Positions 40,901-55,200 of a stretch of DNA of 64,000 nucleotides are shown here, piece after piece. The translations under genes and the position numbers were made by a program. A model generated the notes under the pieces. The model searched no databases. It had not been told where the DNA came from and saw only the letters and a list, made by a program, of their open reading frames with translations. Source of the stretch: Branchiostoma floridae (Eukaryota > Chordata > Leptocardii > Amphioxiformes > Branchiostomatidae); the NCBI RefSeq assembly GCF_000003815.2, contig NC_049989.1, positions 16,404,522 to 16,468,521 on the forward strand. Direction: 5' to 3'. Positions within the stretch are counted from its first letter, which is position 1, and each line of letters begins with the position of its first letter.

Positions 40901-43245
40901 AAGTCATATTCATCACTTTCCCGACATAACTTTCTGTGATTGTTTTCAATTTTAGGAGATGTCAGCCATCAAGGACACGGTTCTGGCAGGCAAGGCTGTG
41001 AATGGAACGAATGGTCAGTGGCTGTGCCCTGGTCACCAGGCTGCCTGGCACATCAACGACAGCTCCCTCCAAGCCTTCCCCCTACAAGAGTTTGCCTCCT
41101 ATGCAAGTACCATCAGCACACTGACATTCGAAGCCAACGGGATACAGTCTCTACCAGACAACTTCTTCACATCGTTTCTGTCCATCCGCCAAGCCAACCT
41201 TTCCTCCAATCAACTCCAAGGCCTTCCTCTTGGCATCGGAAGTTGTCAGAATCTCGAATCACTCTCAGTTAATCACAATTCAATCACCAACCTCCCAACT
41301 GACTTCCATAACTGTGGTAGCTCACTGCTAGTATTGAAGATCAGCGGAAACCCCATGGACAGCCTCCCAACTCCTCTGGCTAACTTTGGACAGTTGGAGG
41401 AGCTCCAGGCAGCAAGCATGCAACTGAGGCAGCTGCCTGACGACATCAAAGGCTTGAAGAAGCTGAAGATCTTGAATGTCTCGTCAAATCCCCTTAACGA
41501 ACTGCCTGCTTCCTTCTGTGAGCTGAAGAAGCTAACACATCTTGATATTTCTGGTGAGTATGCATAACTCTAAAAAATTCTAATGTCATGATATTCTAGA
41601 TAAGATTAGCTTAAGTCTAATTAATTACCTTGTACAATGTTCTACAAGGTGAAACCACAATACCTTACTGAAAGATCTTAGAATGCAATTGTCTGTTACT
41701 GTCTGTTCTCTAAACATTGATTTTTAAAAAGAAAGATGGCTATTGAATGAGATTGTCTATAGAATCATATGTTCCTCTCTTTGTTTTTCAAGGTGTGCCA
41801 TGGATAGAGCAGGAACAGGGGAAGGCAACTTTGCTGTCCTATGAAGCATTTCTAAACTTCACAAAGAAGCATGGCATATTTTCTTCAGTTTCAGAAAAGG
41901 TGGGTCTGTGAATCTTTGCAGTGAATGTTGTCAATGGTCTATTTGCGTAAAAAACTTCCTCAAAAACTTTAGTAAGCTTATTAGAAATGTTTCCTAGTTG
42001 AGAGAAGGTACACGAATATCACAAGAAAATATTGCTCACAATTCTGAAAATGATTATCATTTCTTGAATCAAAATCTGTAGGAACTGAGGGAAGTCTTCA
42101 CATCCTGTGATAATGACAAGAATGGACTACTGGATGAAGGGGAGGTGCCAAAGTTGAACGCACAACTTTTCATCATGTTCCCCAGGTTTGGAGCAGAGAG
42201 CACAACAGGTAACAAGTAGTGATGTTTGTGCGCATGCTCAGAATAGTTAATTACCTGCCAAACTTTGACCCACGACCTGTGACTTCATCTCATCAGTCTC
42301 TGTATGTGTATGTGTTATCATCGACTATCATAATTCCACCAGGTGCCATAATACTGCCACCTCAAAAAAGTTTGTATAGAGGTCTTCCCAAGATTATCTT
42401 GAACACCGAATGTTAAATATCTTACATGTAAATGTAATACATTTCAGATATTTAGGTGTTGAAGACAACGTTGAGAAGGCCTCTATAACAACGTTTTTGA
42501 GGTGGCGGTATAATGGCACCTTGTGAAATTATGAGAATGTATGTTTCAGCTTCATGTTTTATGATTGTCTGAGAAAAGAAAAGAAATTCTTGTTCAAGTA
42601 TTGTTGCCCATGCAAGACTTACATTCGTTGTGCAATCTTTTTATTTTGTTACTGCATGTGATTCACAGTGAATATCAGTGTTAACTTAACACCCATAGAT
42701 TCAGCACCATGGTCAGCTACATACAGAGTACTATCATATATAATGATATCTCAGTTGATCTACTGGCAGGGTGAACTTGGAATGGTCAGCTTGTATGTAT
42801 GTGTGTGTTGTGATATATTGACATGTAATAACACAATATTATGCAAATTCATAATGACAAAAATCAAAATTGAAATTGATGTGGTAGTTTCTTTGCTTCA
42901 AAAACTCAGTATGACAGACAATACTTGTGTCATAACCAAAGCCCTATTCAAAACCAGATGCTTTTTTTTATAGTTTTGCTAGCAGTTGAGCTCCTGGTTG
43001 GGAGATCCTGGTTCAAGCTAGGGTAGAGCATTTCGGTTGGGGCTTACCCGTCTTTCAGGATGGACACAAAATGGGGGCCCCTTGTGCATCTTTAATGCAT
43101 TGAAGGGGAAGGGCTAGCAACTCATCCCTGTAAGATTATACCCTTCTACCATGACAGTGGGGAAACCTGCCACTAGGCACTTCAAAGAGTATGAATGAGA
43201 AGTTTAACAACGGTTTTGCCCTTTTGCAAACTCTGTCTCTCTCTG

Positions 43246-43277
<32 letters not shown>

Positions 43278-46200
43278 AGTCCCATAGCTAGTAACCATAG
43301 GGGCAATCTTTGTGTCCTCAATGGTTTTCACCTTTGGTGGTTTGCAGCCATCCCTTGATATTATTTTTTCATTGCTGCAATAGATGATGATCTGGGAGGG
43401 ATGCCAGAACAGATCTTTGCCCTGGACAGTCTGGAGGAGCTGCACATGAGGTACCAGGCCCTGCGCAGGGTGCCGGCTGAGGTGAAGAGGCTGGAGAATC
43501 TGAAACAGCTCAGTCTGCAGCACAACCCCAAACTGGAGACACTTGCAGCTGAGTTAGGGGGACTGCAACTGAAGGGTAAATACATGCAGTAACTGACTAT
43601 CTGTTGTTCATTGCACTGTTCATTATCTGATCCATAACATGATTTTGCTAAAATGTAACACAATTTTTTGGAATGTAAAAAAAAATTCTACTAGTTAGCC
43701 AGCTAATTGACCTCACAGTTATGATTGGTATCTAGTGCAGTCTTACAACCAGTTTTGAAAAGAGTCTGTCATTATTTGATAACATAAATGTCAGGGTATA
43801 CTTTGCATGGAAGTGTTGATGAAGATTAGACATCCATGGCAAGTAATAGGATACATGTAGGCCAAAAAGTAGTATGTCATTAGGAACTGGATATGATTTT
43901 GGAAACGGTCAAACATTTCAGATGCCAGGAAGTTTTGGATTCTACCTTAAAACGTCTGATTGTTTCCAAATTCTTTATCCAGTTGCTTCAATAACTGCTA
44001 TTTGGCGCATGCTTTCGATGTACCCTGTTGTGTTATGAATTATACAATTTGTTTTCACCACACTTTAATGTGTAATAAAAAGAATCTTCCATTATATAAA
44101 GAAAAAAAACAATGCAGAGGGATTCTAGAATTTCAATTTCAGCACCCTTTGGAGATATTTGAACCCCCACTTATCATTATCTTTTCCTGACCAATAGGAC
44201 TGCAGATCTCCAACTGTCCAACGTTGAGGACCCCTCCAAGGGAGATTGTTTCCAGGGGCTTCTCCGCTGTCATGGCTTACCTGGCTAGACTGTTGTCAGG
44301 CTCGGTGGAGTGTAAGAGGACTAAGCTCATGTTTGTGGGCCTGGGAGGAGCTGGCAAAACAAGGTACAAGTACAGTATTGCAAGCAATGAAAAACAAAAC
44401 ACAGGACTATTTCAAAATATTATGATATAGAAGGAAACCTTTTAGTAAGTTGTACAATCTTAGCTTTTGTTCCAACACAAATGGAATGCTCACCATGTAT
44501 TTTTGTCAATCTTGCCAACCTGATTCACAGAGCTTTTTGTAATCCAGATGTGTGATGATGTCAGGAGTGAATCAAAAGTGGCTGGAAGACAGAATCTATC
44601 ACTATTCAGTCAAATATTAGAAGGAATCCCGAGGGCTAATTGCAAGTACATGGTATAAAAATAGTTATACAATGGACAGTTATGAACAATATTCTACTCT
44701 AATACTAGTGTTGGCTATTTCTAAGCAGGTTGAGTTTGACTTCTTCTTTGGAATCAGAGAGAGACGAAAATCCCCACCTTTTCTAAAATTTGTGGGTTCT
44801 GCAATTTCAAAAGAAAAGTGGCTTTCTGGTTGTCTGTCAATGTGGGGAAGTTGGAATGCGTCTTTGTAGCTTCTCTAAACAGATTGATTCTTTCGGTTTG
44901 GTTGAATGAACATTTGGCAATAAAATGTGTTTCGTCTCCCACTGCTTTAGATGTACAGTATTTACAAATTCTTTCACACACTGGTAATCTCTTATCTCCC
45001 TCTTTCTACTTCAAGAGGATGAGCGATAATTCTGACTTTGCTTATTGCAGAGCGCAGTATTTAAGTTAGGATGGTACTAAGGTCTTTGTTAACTTGTTTT
45101 TGATTTTCCCCTCGATTCCAGTCTGATGCGGGCCCTGATGAGTGGCAACTACGTTACCCCGGCAACCGTCGGAGAGGCCATCACTGACGGAATCGACATC
45201 AAGACCTGGGAGATCAAGCAGGGTGCATCCAAACTGTCCTTCAGTGTGTGGGACTTTGCTGGACAGACTGTGTACTACAACACTCATCAGGTGAATGTCA
45301 AAAAGATTACAGTAGAAGCTGTTTAATTGCACACCCAATTTGCCAGCGTTTTTGTGCAATCATCCAGCGTGTGCAATAATCCGAAGTTACAAAGTTGGAC
45401 CGTATACTGTAAACAATTGTTACAGCGTACTGTGCACTGTGACACGTCAATGATTAAGGATCAGCCCAGAGCAGTGTCCAGTCTGATGCTGGGATAGGCT
45501 TGACTGCTAACACTATGGTAAAGTACACTGTGCTGTATTCAGAGGGTAGATACAGTTACATCAGTGACACTGACAGTCGATGATCACGAAAGCACTGCAC
45601 AGCCAAAAGCGACTGCTATTACGGTCTATAGAACCCAAGTCACTGGCTGCCAAGAACTCAAAACCAAATATTTTCTCCTTGACACAAAAGTACTACCCTG
45701 CAATGGAAGGATAGAGAGCAAATTTTATTGATTATGTCACAGCAATTTAAGTTGTCAGGCAAATTGTAATGTCGGCTTTGACGGGCTTTAGTGGACATGT
45801 GTCTCTAAAGGACCCGCCCATGGTGTCGGCTACTCTTCATGCTCTTCCAAGCATGCTGGTTAGGCTGCATGTCGACTCTGATTTCCTTCCTCATATGTAC
45901 TCCAACCAAGATATCCTTTGCCTATTTGACTTCTACAGTTTGTTGATGGTGTTAGCTAACAAACAGAAATTTTGTGTCCTACCTTCCCAGTTCTTCCTGT
46001 CCAACCGTGCTGTGTACATGCTGATCTGGAACACACGACTGGGGCATGAACATGCTGGCCTGGACTTCTGGCTCAGCTCCATCGAGTGCCATGCACCCAA
46101 GGCTCCCATCTTTGTCATTGGAACTCATGCTGACCAAGTAAGAGTCTTTCAGGAAATTTCTTTTAATAGCCTTTTTTTCTTTGGATTTCTTTCTTTCTTT

Positions 46201-49200
46201 GCATTCTTACCCCCAGGTTGAAAGTTGTAAGGTGTAATTAAGCCTCCACTTTTATGTGCAAGCAGGTCTAACCCTTATTCCATGGGGAACAACAGAGGAT
46301 AAACTGGATAGTGCATGATTGTGTTGAGGATGGAAGCAGGGAATGAGAAAAATATCCTAGATTGTTGTTCATATATGCCTAGTTTCTTACATTTTTGCAC
46401 TGTTCTGTTACCAATCTACCTTTCATTTGGTTGGGTTGGATGGCTCAGATTTATAAGTGTCAGCCTTGGTGCTGAAAGACCAACTGTTTTTAGCAGATGT
46501 TCATTCAAATCTACAATCAGCTTAACAACAAACATTTACATTTACATTGAATTCAAGCCTATTAGTAGGACTTGTAACATATGTGTACTGTCATGTCATA
46601 TCATAGTAGTTCCAACATCATCAGGTTCTGAACAGTGTGAATTAGGGCTGCAAACCTAAACGTAACAGGTACAGGTTAGGTATAGAGGTTTAGGTACAGG
46701 TTCGGACCTACATCTGTACCTGACCAAAACTCCCTGCCTGAAAGATCTGTTGTGTATCAGCTACACTGTTCCAAGGCGTTGCTTTGTACACATTTATTCA
46801 TCTTCAGTAAAACAAAGTGTATGTTTGGTGCAAATATATATCTGTACACTGTACAGTACCGGGACTTCATGATCCAGTGTTTTTGAAATGAATTTTCATG
46901 GTTCAGTATAGGCATGCAGTCCTACTTTGTGAAAAGATTAATGTTTACATTTACATGTAACGTTACATGATTTTGTATTTAAAGTCTTAGCAATGTATCA
47001 TATCCTCCATATTGTTAGAATAGTTATAAAATCACAATAGAAAAGATGTAAGTGAGCTGGTGGTTTTAGAGAGGTTTGAGATCTTCAAGCTCTAAGCAGT
47101 TTTTTTTTTTATTTTCCACCTCAGGTCACCAAGTCCGAGTTGCCTATGGAGGAGTTGAGCCGCAGGTATAGCCAGATCAAGGGGTACTTCTGTGTCAGCT
47201 CACATACTGGACAGGTGAGCGGGCCTCCACATTTTATATCTTACAACTTGTAGTATTCCCAATCTTGCATTTGAATTTGAGTTGATTTATTCAGCTGTAT
47301 AGATAGAAATACAGCCAGGGCTACCCAACTAGCCAGAGGCTATTATCAAGGGCTAGCCCTGGTAACTGTACACTATACAACAACAGCATTATACAATGTA
47401 TTTACCGATAACGCTAGTTCACCTTTATCCATGGGGTGCCAATATCCGTTGTCTTTAAAAACAGCACATGTAGGAGTATTAAGTCTGCTGACAGTGGTTT
47501 CAAATTTGCAATATTTTCAAAATGTTCCAATTTTAAACCACCTTCTGTTGACTCTATATCCCTAAATACGTTTTTTTTGGTACAAACAACGAATATAGGT
47601 TACCCTCGGATAAAGGTGAACCAGCGTTACATGAGGTTTGGATTTTAAACAAGGTTATACAGACAACACAAGATACGGATAACTTTAGATATATATGGAG
47701 ACTAAAGGTGGGCTCCCATTGCACTCGCGTCGCGCTTGCGTCGCTTCGGGGTTTGACAACGCAAACGTAACCCCACGGAACCTGGAGGTGACGCGAGCGA
47801 ACCTAGAGGTGACACAAGCAAACCTAGAGGTGACACAAGCAAGCGCGACGTTTTTTTGGAAGTTAAAAAATAACGCAAGTGGCAAGATGGCCCAACAGTG
47901 ACCCAAGAGTGTGCCAAGAGTGACACAACAGTGACACAGCAGTGACACAACAGTGACACCAACATGCCTTCAACAGTTTTAAGGTTATATTTTGCCTATT
48001 TTGCACAAAGTATCAAAAGTAAACATCCTTTTGTTACTGAAAAGCTGTTTTGGATGCATTTTGGATATCATTTTACAGCGGTTTTTGATTCAGTTACAAC
48101 AGTGAGATTTCCACAAAACTTAACTTGTATCCGTATTCAAACTAACTTAAAAATACCTTTTGTTTTATTTGATGGGAAGTAGGCCAGAATTCTATACTTG
48201 TAAACACCAAATTAGTAACTGGTTTATTGATTCATAAATCTACAAAATGTGGAGAAAAAGATTATCGTACAACGTTGAAAAAGAAATGTTGGATGCTAAC
48301 GTTTACTTTTGAGTTTGAGTTAGCGTTACAAGCAATGTAATCATCCCTGGTAGCCTGCCACCAATAGAACACCACTTGCAGTTATTTGAAACCATAAGCC
48401 ATGTTTTTTCCTACTTTTTTTCAAGTATGATAGACTTAGACATACTCAGCGTCGCAAAAAAACTTTTTCATTTGTGAAATTTTGAAATTGATCAATAGAG
48501 TCCATTCCAAGTCACCATGAGGGTTTTTAGGTGATATTCATAATAAGCCTGAATCATTTTGAATAAAAGAATATCTAAACCACAGTAATTAATTTTTTTC
48601 TTAAGAAAATTGGCTAAGAAACTATTAATCTATTTGAATTTCTTTGAATATTTTTGGGTCACTTCTTTTACTGTAAAAGTCTTTCAAGGTTATCATATAA
48701 CATATGTAGCATATTGTTCATCATCACAAGGGAAATTATTTCATCATAAATCTCATTTTGAGGCACATCATTTTACAGTGATTTTTCATAAATTGACAAT
48801 GCTGCGATTTCCGATAACCTGTTCATTTAGTCTAGAAACGCAACAGTGACGCAGGTCAGTGTGATTGCAACAGAAAATCGGCTAAAATAACACAACAGTG
48901 ACACAGTGAACGAACCCCGAAGCGACGCAAGCGTGACGCGAGTGCAGTGGGAGCCCACCTTAAGCTTGACTAGCAGTCGTACTATCTGTGCTACTCTATC
49001 TAATAGTATGACAAAAGTCATACTATACCTGTGTGATATTCAATATATGATACAAGTAATATTGCAGGGTTAAGATCCTTCTAAAGTGGACTCTGTAATC
49101 TGTCCTCTCATTTGAATTGAAATGATCTTGACTGTGCCAACCATATTTAAAAAAAACATAGTGACACTAAATTTAATGTCACCTTTAATAGTCTGCAAAT

Positions 49201-52200
49201 ATTTTGATGATTGTACTGCATGGAATGTCATTGTTGTTTGTTAGAATTGTCTCTCGAAAAGTCCAGGAAGATTAGTGTTGTAACCCTGTGCACAACACCA
49301 ATGAATCTTTTTGAGTGCAGAGTCTTGGTCCACTTAAATGTAAACTGAGTTCTTAAACTTTGCATGGTAGCTTTGAGTGGATATTCCAAGACCTCTAATG
49401 TTACTTATTATATAATAAGAGGTCTGATATTTGGACAGAAATGACAACAAAATGTCAATGTTTTTTATTAAATTTTCCATCATGTTTATGTAATAGACAT
49501 GTTTAATAAATTCTGTTTGTTATACACAGGGTGTGAAGGAGCTGCATGACAAGCTGATCTCGGTGACCCTGGATGAACCCTACATGGGTGAGAGGATCCC
49601 ACAAGTCTGGCTCAGCTTTGAGCAGGCTGTCATCAAGTAAGTTATCTCAACATGATGTTTCAATAAGCGCTACCATACATTTTTTTGGAATAATGATGTT
49701 TAAAAAGTGCTGTCTTGTGTTGTGTTGTGTTGTGCAGCATAATGGTTAAAGCTTTAGACTCATGATCCATAGGTTTTGTGTTCAATACTCACCATGCTCT
49801 GATACTGTGTCCATGGGTAAGGCACTAACGATCAACTCCTACAATGACAATGAATAAATTCCCACTGAGCCTCTTTAGCTGACCTGTCTAAAGTCTGCAC
49901 ATTCGTTACCAAGGAATGTGCTTTGTGTTGTCTTACTTGTCAAGAAATCTTCCTGTCATCAAATTTGATTTTTGTTATGTGTATCTGCAGGGACCGTAAG
50001 AAGCAAAGTGTGCTCCCCTGGGAGGTGGTGGCCAAACATGCCAGTGGTGCCGGCATCTTCGACAGGAGTGAGGTATGGGGAAAGTCTTGTGTTACTAGTT
50101 ATTGTGACTGCTTAGGACACACCAATTTAATTTCTTGGATTTTTAAGAAAATTATGCTACTTTGGAATATATCAATATCAAAATGAAACAGTCTCTGTGA
50201 GGTCTGTACTTTGTTGCATACAGTTTTAGTGAGTGAATGGTGTCAGAAGTTTTTATTAAAGCCTACTGTTTTCATGATGACTGTGCTAAAATTTTACTTG
50301 CAAATGTTACAAAAAACAACAATTTAAATTGGAATTGCCTTATCTCATGCACTTTCCACTTTTGAAAAATTCAATAATCATTATTTGATCATTTCCAGAA
50401 TGCTGTGAGCCAGTATGATTGTAGAGAGACTATCAAAATTTAAGATTCTTAACAATGTACAACACATTTACAAATACATTAACAGTCTTACAAGTATGTA
50501 GTTATGCACTAAAAGAGAAAAAAATCTGTTTTCCAGCTGAACCAGGCTGTCCAGTTTCTCCATGACCTTGGCACCCTGCAGCACTTTGACAATGAGTACC
50601 TGAAGGACAGAGTTGTCATCAACCCACAGTGGATCGTTGATGTCATGGCCTGTGTGGTGTCTGTCCACACAACGGCTATCAAGGTTCGACTCACATACAC
50701 TATATGTTCATTCAGACCCTTGTTATGTCTATCACCACATAGGGCAGCAGGTTTCCTTGCCCTTTCAGTAATAGTGTGTAATTTTACAGGGAGACATTGC
50801 TCGCCCTTCCCTTTTAACATGCTTGAGACCCAACTGAGTACCATGCAGGATTAAATCAGGGTTTTCAAATTGCCAAAAATTGGAACCAGGTGCTCAACTG
50901 TGAGAGTGCTACCAGTTGAGCTACAGGCATATCCCTTACTCTCAAACATGATAAGCCTGGTAAAATATGATAAAAAGCATGATGACTGCCATTAAAAGTA
51001 GTTGGAGATCATATTTTCCATTTAAGATGATAACTAGAGTTCGGCGACCTCATACCTCCATGAAAATTTAGAGCTTTCGTAACTTTCATGCAATTGACTA
51101 ACACATTAACATAATTTATGCATGGTGTTGTTCATCATTGACTAACGTACACATGTCACAGTTATAAAATTCCCATTATTAATCATAAAGCGGTTTTGCA
51201 ATTTTTACATAAATTATGCAAATAAGTTCCTCATTACCATATTTGGTATCTGCTTATATTACACCTATCGTAATTAACATGTGTTACATGTATTGAGGTG
51301 CAGTTATTGAAAACAATGAAACTATACAATTTCCTCATTAATTATGCAAATTAAGTCCTCATTTGCATAACATGTATATCATTATGAACATCTTTGCCTA
51401 AGCTACCTGCATGCCTAAAATGCAGGCAATCCGTCGTTCCTTTCTGCAGTTATCCTCTTTGGAGTGTCTTGACAAAAATACCCATGCAGTTCCACAATTA
51501 AATGTTAGGGGGCTGAAACTTGCCCCACTTTTTCATGACACCAAAAGCTATCTACCACCAAAATATCAAGACCATAGCATGTCTGGAACAAGAGATACAT
51601 TGAAAAAAATGCTATGATAGAATATTCTCATTAATTATGCAAATGTACTCCTGTTTTGCATAATTAGTATTTTATCTTGTAAAACATTGTCTAAGGTACC
51701 TACATACCAAAAATGATGAAAATCCGTTGTTCCCTTCTTGAGTTATCGTCTTCAGAAGTTTTTGACAAAAATGCCCCTGCTTTCCCAAAACTAGACGCTA
51801 GGGGGCCCAAACTTATGTCACTTATTTCTGAGCACAAGAGCTATCTAAAACTTCAAAATCGTGACCATAGCTTGCTCAGAACACGAGATAGTAAACCCGG
51901 AAGTTGCACTGCAGTACCAAGGGAAGCCGCTAGGGGGACCAAAATCTAATCATTTCCAGCTTTCATCACACCCTACCAACACACCAAGTATGAAACCAAT
52001 CCACCAAGCCGTTCTTGAGTTATTTTGTTTACACACACACTAGACGAACGGACCTAATATGTAGACGTATGCTGACGGACTACAATTTGCAACACCTGAC
52101 GGATGCTGACGTATGTTGACAAATGCTGACGGATCCCAAAAACCATCACGGATCCCAAAAAATGACGGATCCCACTTACATCCGCAACGCATTCGTAGGT

Positions 52201-55200
52201 ATCCGTAACTCTCGGTGGATGCAAACACGGAACCCGTATACTTACGTGCTTCGTGACGGATGCTAACACTGCATCCGTATGGATACTTCCTAAATTACGG
52301 ACCCTATACACATACGTAACGCATTCGTTGGTATCTATAAGTCACTAACGGATTTAAACATTGCATTCGTACGAATACTTTACTTTTAACGTAAACAAAA
52401 GCATACGCGGTCAGGATTATTGTTTATCAGCAAAAACTGTTCAGATGCAGACGTATACGAATTCGCAACATCCTGACGGATGCTAACGGATCCCCAAGAT
52501 TACCAAAAGTCACGGATCACATACACAGCCGTAACGCATTTGTTGGCATCCGTGAATCGCTGTGAATGCAAACACGGAATTCGTGTGCTTACGTAATTGG
52601 CGGATGCTAACACAGCATCCGAAGGATACTTACTTTTATGTAAGCGTGGCTAGCACTCTTGTTTTTGAGCATATATTTTATTTTTTAGATTGGTCATATC
52701 TTTCCCCCTTTTGTGAGACAATCCACGTTACGCTAGATACCAGAATACTCGGATTCGTAAGGATGCAAAATGGTTTTTTTCTGCATTCGTGGCAAGATTA
52801 CCAACAATGCATTGCTCCAGTGGATTGCTCCAGTGGAGGGGATTCCATTGGAGCAGTGCATTGTTGGTAATCTTGGGATATCTTAAATATGCGACTCTGT
52901 ATTTTTTTGCATCCGTACATTGGGGCGGTGTATTGTGGGTAATCCAATCGTTGTCTCTCTGACCAATCAGACTGCACATCAGTTAGTTTGAAAATAAAGC
53001 GGAGATAGTCAGCGTTGTCCGTGAGGACCGCAATCTTTTTGTACCTCAAACTTTGAGTTTTGAAACATTGAACTCGGGATATGGATTTGTACACACGTGT
53101 GTGAACGTCTGTAGTAGGGTGATGTTGAGGCGGTGACCAAACTCAAGTGGCAGTCGACGGACGGGACGGCGATCGAGGGACTGAAACAGCCAGCCCTGTT
53201 TTGTAGTTCGGCGTCCTGGGGCTATTTTACATCACTGTCCTGCGGATCTCACGGCGAGGTATGTTTTATACAATCATTGTTTCCAAACAATACCCGCTTT
53301 GAATTCGTCTTTGTGACTACATTCCTTGTTGGCTAGTAGTTAGTAGCGCTTTTGGTATGCTTGGGCTGAACAGAAACTTATCAGAAAACGACATAACGGA
53401 GCCTTACAAAACACAAGTCACAAGCATGATACTTGCTGAGTAAATTTGAATCATCATCAAAACAGTACTTGTATACACATATGTTTGTCTCAAGCCTGGT
53501 ATTTATTCGCATAGGAACATTCTTTTCCAACGGTGTTTACGTGTTTGTTTATATGCGACGTCTCGTACACAATGCAAAGTCCGGCCGGGGAAGCAGATCA
53601 CACCTTGTCACTAATTATGCAACGCTAGACTGTTTCTGCCGCGCCCTCCCGGGGGACTTTTTTGGTATGATAACGCAGAATGTAACGGTGATAATGGCGA
53701 CACCACAATCAGATGCATTTGTTCCTGTTGTATAACAAGCCATTCACCATTTCTTTTCATATACACCCTAATTACTTTGACGGACGCATCCATCAAACAT
53801 GGATGCTTTAGCTATCTCAAAATTTGATGGGATTATTCTTTCTCTTTTTCAGAAGGCGGGTCGACATTCTCTGGCCGTGTCAACAGCTGGGAAAACACTG
53901 GACTACAGGAAGGGCACAGAAGGAATTGAGCTGGGAGGGATCAGGGCGTAACTATCCTGAAAAGAAGCGGAGCACTGTCACTAGTAGAAATGAGACTTTG
54001 TGCTGTTGCGAGAAGCTGTACATACTGATACTATAAGTCATGTTAGTTGTACTTTACAAGCTGGATTCACTATCTGTATCCTGTAGCCGGATGTGGAAAT
54101 TCCTTAGAGTTGGACATCGCGAAGACTTTGATTTGTAATAGAAACAGATATTCGTAGAAGCAAGATTAGCCACAGACTCCCATGTCAGCTTTACATAAAA
54201 GTCAAATTGTATTCACGTTTGATCCTATATTCTATTTGGAAGTATAAGAAGTCATGTGATATTGGCGGTTAAAGGATTCAACTTTCCCTTAACATACGAG
54301 GGCGGTTCAAAAAGTAATGCCACTGGTTTTATAACAGGCTCATTTTTTCATCGAATGAGTTGCAATTTGGCACAAAGGTACAAGAATATATCCTCTTGAG
54401 ATTGACATATCTCAATTTATTGTTAAGATTTTTATAAGTGACTGAGTTGAGGTCAAGATGACCACACCCTTGTTATCCCGTCGGAAGAAATTAAAGGGTC
54501 AATTGACGTGCAATTGATAATGTCTGTAAATCACTTGTAGCTATGGTAAGGAACTAAAATTGCACATGTATCAAGTTGCATTTCTCTATAAGCCACATGC
54601 CTATTTTCATTTTTGAAATACAATCACTTATCATTTTTTCGTTCCTGATGTGAAGTAAGGTCGTCAGGGTCGTAATAAGCGGTGGATTAGGAGTGGTCTG
54701 CTTAACGTTTCCATAACCGACTTTTTTATTAACTGAGAAAAGTCAAACTTAACACACTTCTTGATCTTGAAACAGTTGATAATTGTGCTAAGTTTCGCAT
54801 CTTTTGGCTAATGGAAAAGCAGTCTACAAAGACCTTTATTCAACAAATCACGTATTTGGCTATTAATCAAACTGTCTGTAATGTAGCAACTCGCTCCATT
54901 CTAGTGGCTGTAAAAGATGAACCATTGTGAGTTCAAACATGAAATTTGGCATGTAATCTATAGAGACATTTGTTATTGTACAAGTAAAATTTCGGCTTCC
55001 TACAATAATTCTAAAATGGTAAGATCTAGAGGAACTGATCTCCTGACAAGCTTTTAAGGGTGTGGTCATCTTAAAATCATCTCAGTTTCTCATAAAAATT
55101 TGCACCACAAATTGAGATACATCAATCTCAAGAGGATATAGTCTTGTACATTTGTGCCAAATTTCAACTCATTCGATGAAAAAATGAGCCTGTTATAAAA

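Noticed and set aside
53118-53951. Inclusion as normal exons of the Roco gene
   Set aside because: Exon 46 joins exon 47 directly in frame and in COR motif order; adding these segments would terminate the protein before the COR end. Kept only as a possible alternative end or captured fragment.
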